DNA of 64,000 nt from Microvirga lotononidis (lineage in GTDB: Bacteria; Pseudomonadota; Alphaproteobacteria; Rhizobiales; Beijerinckiaceae), in NCBI RefSeq assembly GCF_034627025.1, contig NZ_CP141049.1:620001-684000 (forward strand), in the 5' to 3' direction. Position numbers and translations under genes: made by a program. The notes beneath the pieces are model-generated. The model searched no databases and was not told where the DNA came from. It saw only the letters and a list, made by a program, of their open reading frames with translations. Numbering within the stretch: the stretch's first letter is position 1; the number at the start of each line of letters is the position of its first letter. Of this stretch, positions 61,901 to 64,000 are shown one piece after another.

Positions 61901-62991
61901 CAGCGGCTCTCCGCCAGCAACTTGGGCAGGCGCACCAGATTGTAGGCAGCGGCTGCGAACGTGAAGGCCAGTTCTACCCGCTCAACACCCCGGAACCGCG
62001 TCTTGGCTAGGCCAGCGACAGTTTTGATCCAGCCGAAGGCCTCTTCAATGCGCTTGCGGATGCGCTGACTGACCGCGTAGCCCGCATGCCGGGTGGTGCG
62101 TCCATCAATAGCTGAACGCCGGCCGTTCGCGTTCTGCGCCACATGCGGTGTGACCTTCATGGTCCGCAACTCACGGACGAAGTCCTGCGTGTCATAGGCC
62201 TTGTCGGCGCCGAGCGTGATCGCCCGCGGCCGATCGGCATAGGGTTCCATCAAAGCCAGGGCGGCCAAGCGCTCGGCATAGCCATCAGCGCGCGTCAGAC
62301 AGGCGCCCACTACCAGGCCGGAGCGGTTCTCCATGAGTGCATGTCCGAGGAAGCACAGCTTCGCCTCCTTGCCGGCTCCCTTGCGGTAGAGCCGCGCATC
62401 CGGATCGCTGGTCGAGGCATGGGTGTCGTTCGAGCGTTTCTCACCCCGGAAGTTGGCCTCTGCGTTGCGCCCGCCATCGGCCGGCGGATCACCTGCACCG
62501 TCCTTCGGCTTGAAGCTCTTCATGGATGCCCAGGCTTCGATCAGGGTGCCATCGACCGAGAAGTGGTCCGTGGATAGAAGCTTCTTCACCCTGGGCTGGG
62601 CCAGCATGGCGGCCAGGAACTGAGCCGCGATGTCGCCGTCGAGAAGCCGGTCACGGTTCTTGGAGAAGGTGGAGTGATCCCAGGCGGCATCATCAATGCC
62701 GAGCCCAACAAACCAGCGAAAGAGTAGGTCGTATTCGAGCCGCTCCATCAGCTGGCGCTCAGAGCGGATCGAGTAGAAGGCCTGCAGCAGCATGGCACGG
62801 AGCAGCTTCTCGGGCGCGATGGACGGCCGCCCCATGCGTCGCGCGTACAGAGCCGCCAGTGCAGGCTGAAGCAGGACCAGCGCCTGGTTGGCAATCTCCC
62901 GGATCGCCCGCAAAGCATGATCCGCGCGCACCCGGGCCTCCAGATCGACATAGGAGAACAGTTCTCCAGTCCGCTCATCCCGTCCGCGCAT
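61900..62991 (-). CDS. IS5-family transposase
   Basis: The 363-residue protein has MRGRDERTGELFSYVDLEAR, RPSIAPEKLLRAMLLQAFYS, STDHFSVDGTLIEAWASMKS (Asp), AITLGADKAYDTQDFVRELR (Asp) and RIRKRIEEAFGWIKTVAGLA (Glu). All DDE residues are present and the length is normal. It is translationally coupled to the passenger gene. Confidence 0.92.
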   Translation of the reverse strand: MRGRDERTGELFSYVDLEARVRADHALRAIREIANQALVLLQPALAALYARRMGRPSIAPEKLLRAMLLQAFYSIRSERQLMERLEYDLLFRWFVGLGIDDAAWDHSTFSKNRDRLLDGDIAAQFLAAMLAQPRVKKLLSTDHFSVDGTLIEAWASMKSFKPKDGAGDPPADGGRNAEANFRGEKRSNDTHASTSDPDARLYRKGAGKEAKLCFLGHALMENRSGLVVGACLTRADGYAERLAALALMEPYADRPRAITLGADKAYDTQDFVRELRTMKVTPHVAQNANGRRSAIDGRTTRHAGYAVSQRIRKRIEEAFGWIKTVAGLAKTRFRGVERVELAFTFAAAAYNLVRLPKLLAESR

Positions 62992-63065
62992 TCATTTCCT
63001 CCAGTTGCCCGTCTCGAATGAATCACAGCCGAGCCTGCGCCGCCACGGACTTTTTCAACAGCCTG

Positions 63066-63431
63066 CTAGTGATAGAGCTCGCGCCGGTGCCGCGCCTTCA
63101 GCACTAAGTCTACGGCCATGGCCAATTCGGCTTCATCGAACTCAAAGCATCCGAGACTATCAACTGTCGAGCGGGTGGTATGCGAGTAAATCTCGAGCCA
63201 GAATGGCGGCAGATCCTGCAAGACGAACGCATCCGGAAGCTCGCTGAGACGCACCTCAAGGGAGCAGAACCGTGCAACAAGAGTGGTTCGAACGCCGGCT
63301 GTATTCCCGGCCGCGAACACGAGCTGGACGTAGGCGCGGATGATCTGTTGCTCAATCTCCTCCGGGGAGAGGTCGGGCAAGGGAGAATGACCGGTATCAA
63401 TGCGACAGTTCCATGCCATTCGAAGCTCCAT
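63066..63431 (-). CDS. hypothetical protein, paralogue of 41591-41941, 3' end altered
   Basis: The 121-residue frame reads LSPEEIEQQIIRAYVQLVFA, CSLEVRLSELPDAFVLQDLP, PFWLEIYSHTTRSTVDSLGC and FDEAELAMAVDLVLKARHRR. Its stop codon is formed by the CTAG target of the IS5 insertion, so the natural C-terminus may be lost by a few residues. It shares the core with the protein at 41591-41941. Function unknown. Confidence 0.55.
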   Translation of the reverse strand: MELRMAWNCRIDTGHSPLPDLSPEEIEQQIIRAYVQLVFAAGNTAGVRTTLVARFCSLEVRLSELPDAFVLQDLPPFWLEIYSHTTRSTVDSLGCFEFDEAELAMAVDLVLKARHRRELYH

Positions 63432-63486
63432 TGCTGTCGCGCTGTGTTCGCAACCTCACCAACGGGCCACGGACGCGACGCACCTT

Positions 63487-63903
63487 TTATGCAGCGCGTC
63501 GATGCTCGCTGAACCCGAGCGGAGCAGCGGCTCGAGTCGCCTCTGCCCCCTCGATGACATGCCGAATTGTTTCTGACACGACAGTCACTGTCGGCTCGTT
63601 CAGGACGATGTCGCCGCGCGCCGAGAGGTATGTGGTGTGAGCGGCGACGATGACAGGGCGGCTGGGATAGACGTCGTGATACTGGTCTGCCAGAATCCAG
63701 CCATCGATCAAGCCCGGTAGAGCAGCACGGCAGTATAGCCAGCCGATCCGGTGCTGCCGATGCGTGAGGATGAGAAGGGCCCGCTCGCCCGTGTGGGCGG
63801 TCAAAACAGTGTAGTTGGCAACCCGGCACTCCTGCGCAAGCCGCTCGCAAAAATCCGGATTGCTGTCCACGATCAGGATGCATTCTTCGATGATCGGGCT
63901 CAT
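63487..63903 (-). CDS. receiver-domain protein lacking phospho-acceptor Asp
   Basis: The 138-residue product begins MSPIIEECILIVDSNPDFCE and has the fold of a single-domain response regulator (ILIVDSNPDF acidic pocket; LTAHTGERALLIL; ALPGLIDGWILADQYHD; PVIVAAHTTY). At the phospho-acceptor position, where relatives have Asp before LPG, the sequence is WLYCRAALPG, so the Asp is missing. AGGAG lies 7 nt before the ATG at 63903. It may be a non-phosphorylated pseudo-receiver or a decaying gene. Confidence 0.65.
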   Translation of the reverse strand: MSPIIEECILIVDSNPDFCERLAQECRVANYTVLTAHTGERALLILTHRQHRIGWLYCRAALPGLIDGWILADQYHDVYPSRPVIVAAHTTYLSARGDIVLNEPTVTVVSETIRHVIEGAEATRAAAPLGFSEHRRAA

Positions 63904-64000
63904 AGCGGTCTCCTGCACGATGGCGCTTCGCCGGCTCTCGCTGGTGAAGTTCACCTCGAGAGCCTTGACGTTCTGACATTAGCTGATTTCATCATTGGGC

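Larger units (their letters stand above)
61537..63068. mobile_element. IS5-group element with passenger gene
   Basis: CAGGCTGTTGAA-G-AAGTC (left, from about 61540) and GACTT-T-TTCAACAGCCTG (right, to about 63065) are inverted ends with one mismatch, each flanked by CTAG (61536-61539 and 63066-63069), which fits the YTAR target of IS5. The element holds the transposase and a downstream passenger gene coupled by TGATG. It is inserted in the 3' end of the gene at 63066-63431. Confidence 0.85.

Overview
The window reads as part of a large, heavily rearranged plasmid or symbiosis island of an alphaproteobacterium of the order Hyphomicrobiales, most likely a legume-nodulating lineage such as Microvirga, Methylobacterium or Bradyrhizobium. 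The evidence is a RepABC-type partition module with five 16-bp RepABC-style centromere palindromes, an RHE_PE00001-family plasmid gene, a duplicated NifA/sigma54 promoter in front of truncated hesB fragments, a nifS scrap, a frameshifted GDP-fucose synthase (nolK/fcl) remnant and a rhizobitoxine-type gene cluster. The species cannot be fixed from the sequence alone. No rRNA, tRNA or CRISPR array was seen.

Layout. 1-4.8 kb: IS fragments, a small secreted protein, an IS5/IS903-type element, an SDR dehydrogenase next to a cut-off GH15 gene, and a frameshifted RHE_PE00001 gene. 5.0-12.0 kb: plasmid maintenance block with palindromes, a PIN-type toxin-antitoxin pair, a serine resolvase, an APH(6)-type kinase with a probably lost start codon, five parS sites, repA and repB; no repC is visible. 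12.5-18.9 kb: nested mobile elements, with an IS66-like gene split by a serine-recombinase element (17-bp perfect terminal repeats) that itself carries an IS427-type IS5 element, followed by an IS630 and an IS6 element. 19.1-25.5 kb: two 479-bp inverted arms carrying the NifA-type promoter, nif-gene scraps, a LemA-like lipoprotein, an intact M16 zinc protease and a broken ctpA. 26.2-33.4 kb: the main metabolic island. 33.4-40.1 kb: IS630 split by IS110, and IS1380 split by an IS21 with an 8-bp target duplication. 40.3-43.2 kb: nolK/fcl relic, small ORFs and a Crp/Fnr regulator. 43.3-55.3 kb: one IS630-type gene broken into three pieces over 12 kb by an IS110 and an IS21; that IS21 is in turn split by a large serine-recombinase element. 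55.4-63.1 kb: IS6/IS256 nest, second IS6, IS110, ISAzo13 and an IS5-group element with a passenger gene. 63.1-63.9 kb: a small hypothetical protein and a degenerate receiver-domain protein.

How the genes work together. The 26.2-33.4 kb island looks like a dedicated pathway: a MocR-type regulator and LysE-type exporter on one strand, divergent from an operon of a class-V aminotransferase, an O-acetylhomoserine-sulfhydrylase-like enzyme, a histidine-box desaturase, a PuuD-like class I amidohydrolase and a glutamine-synthetase-like (PuuA-like) gene. The first three match the logic of rhizobitoxine synthesis (RtxA N-domain, RtxA C-domain, RtxC) with rtxA split into two overlapping genes; the last two suggest a gamma-glutamyl protection step. 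The last gene is cut by an IS630, so the operon may be incomplete here. The rest is dominated by about ten IS families that have cut symbiosis genes, plasmid genes and each other.
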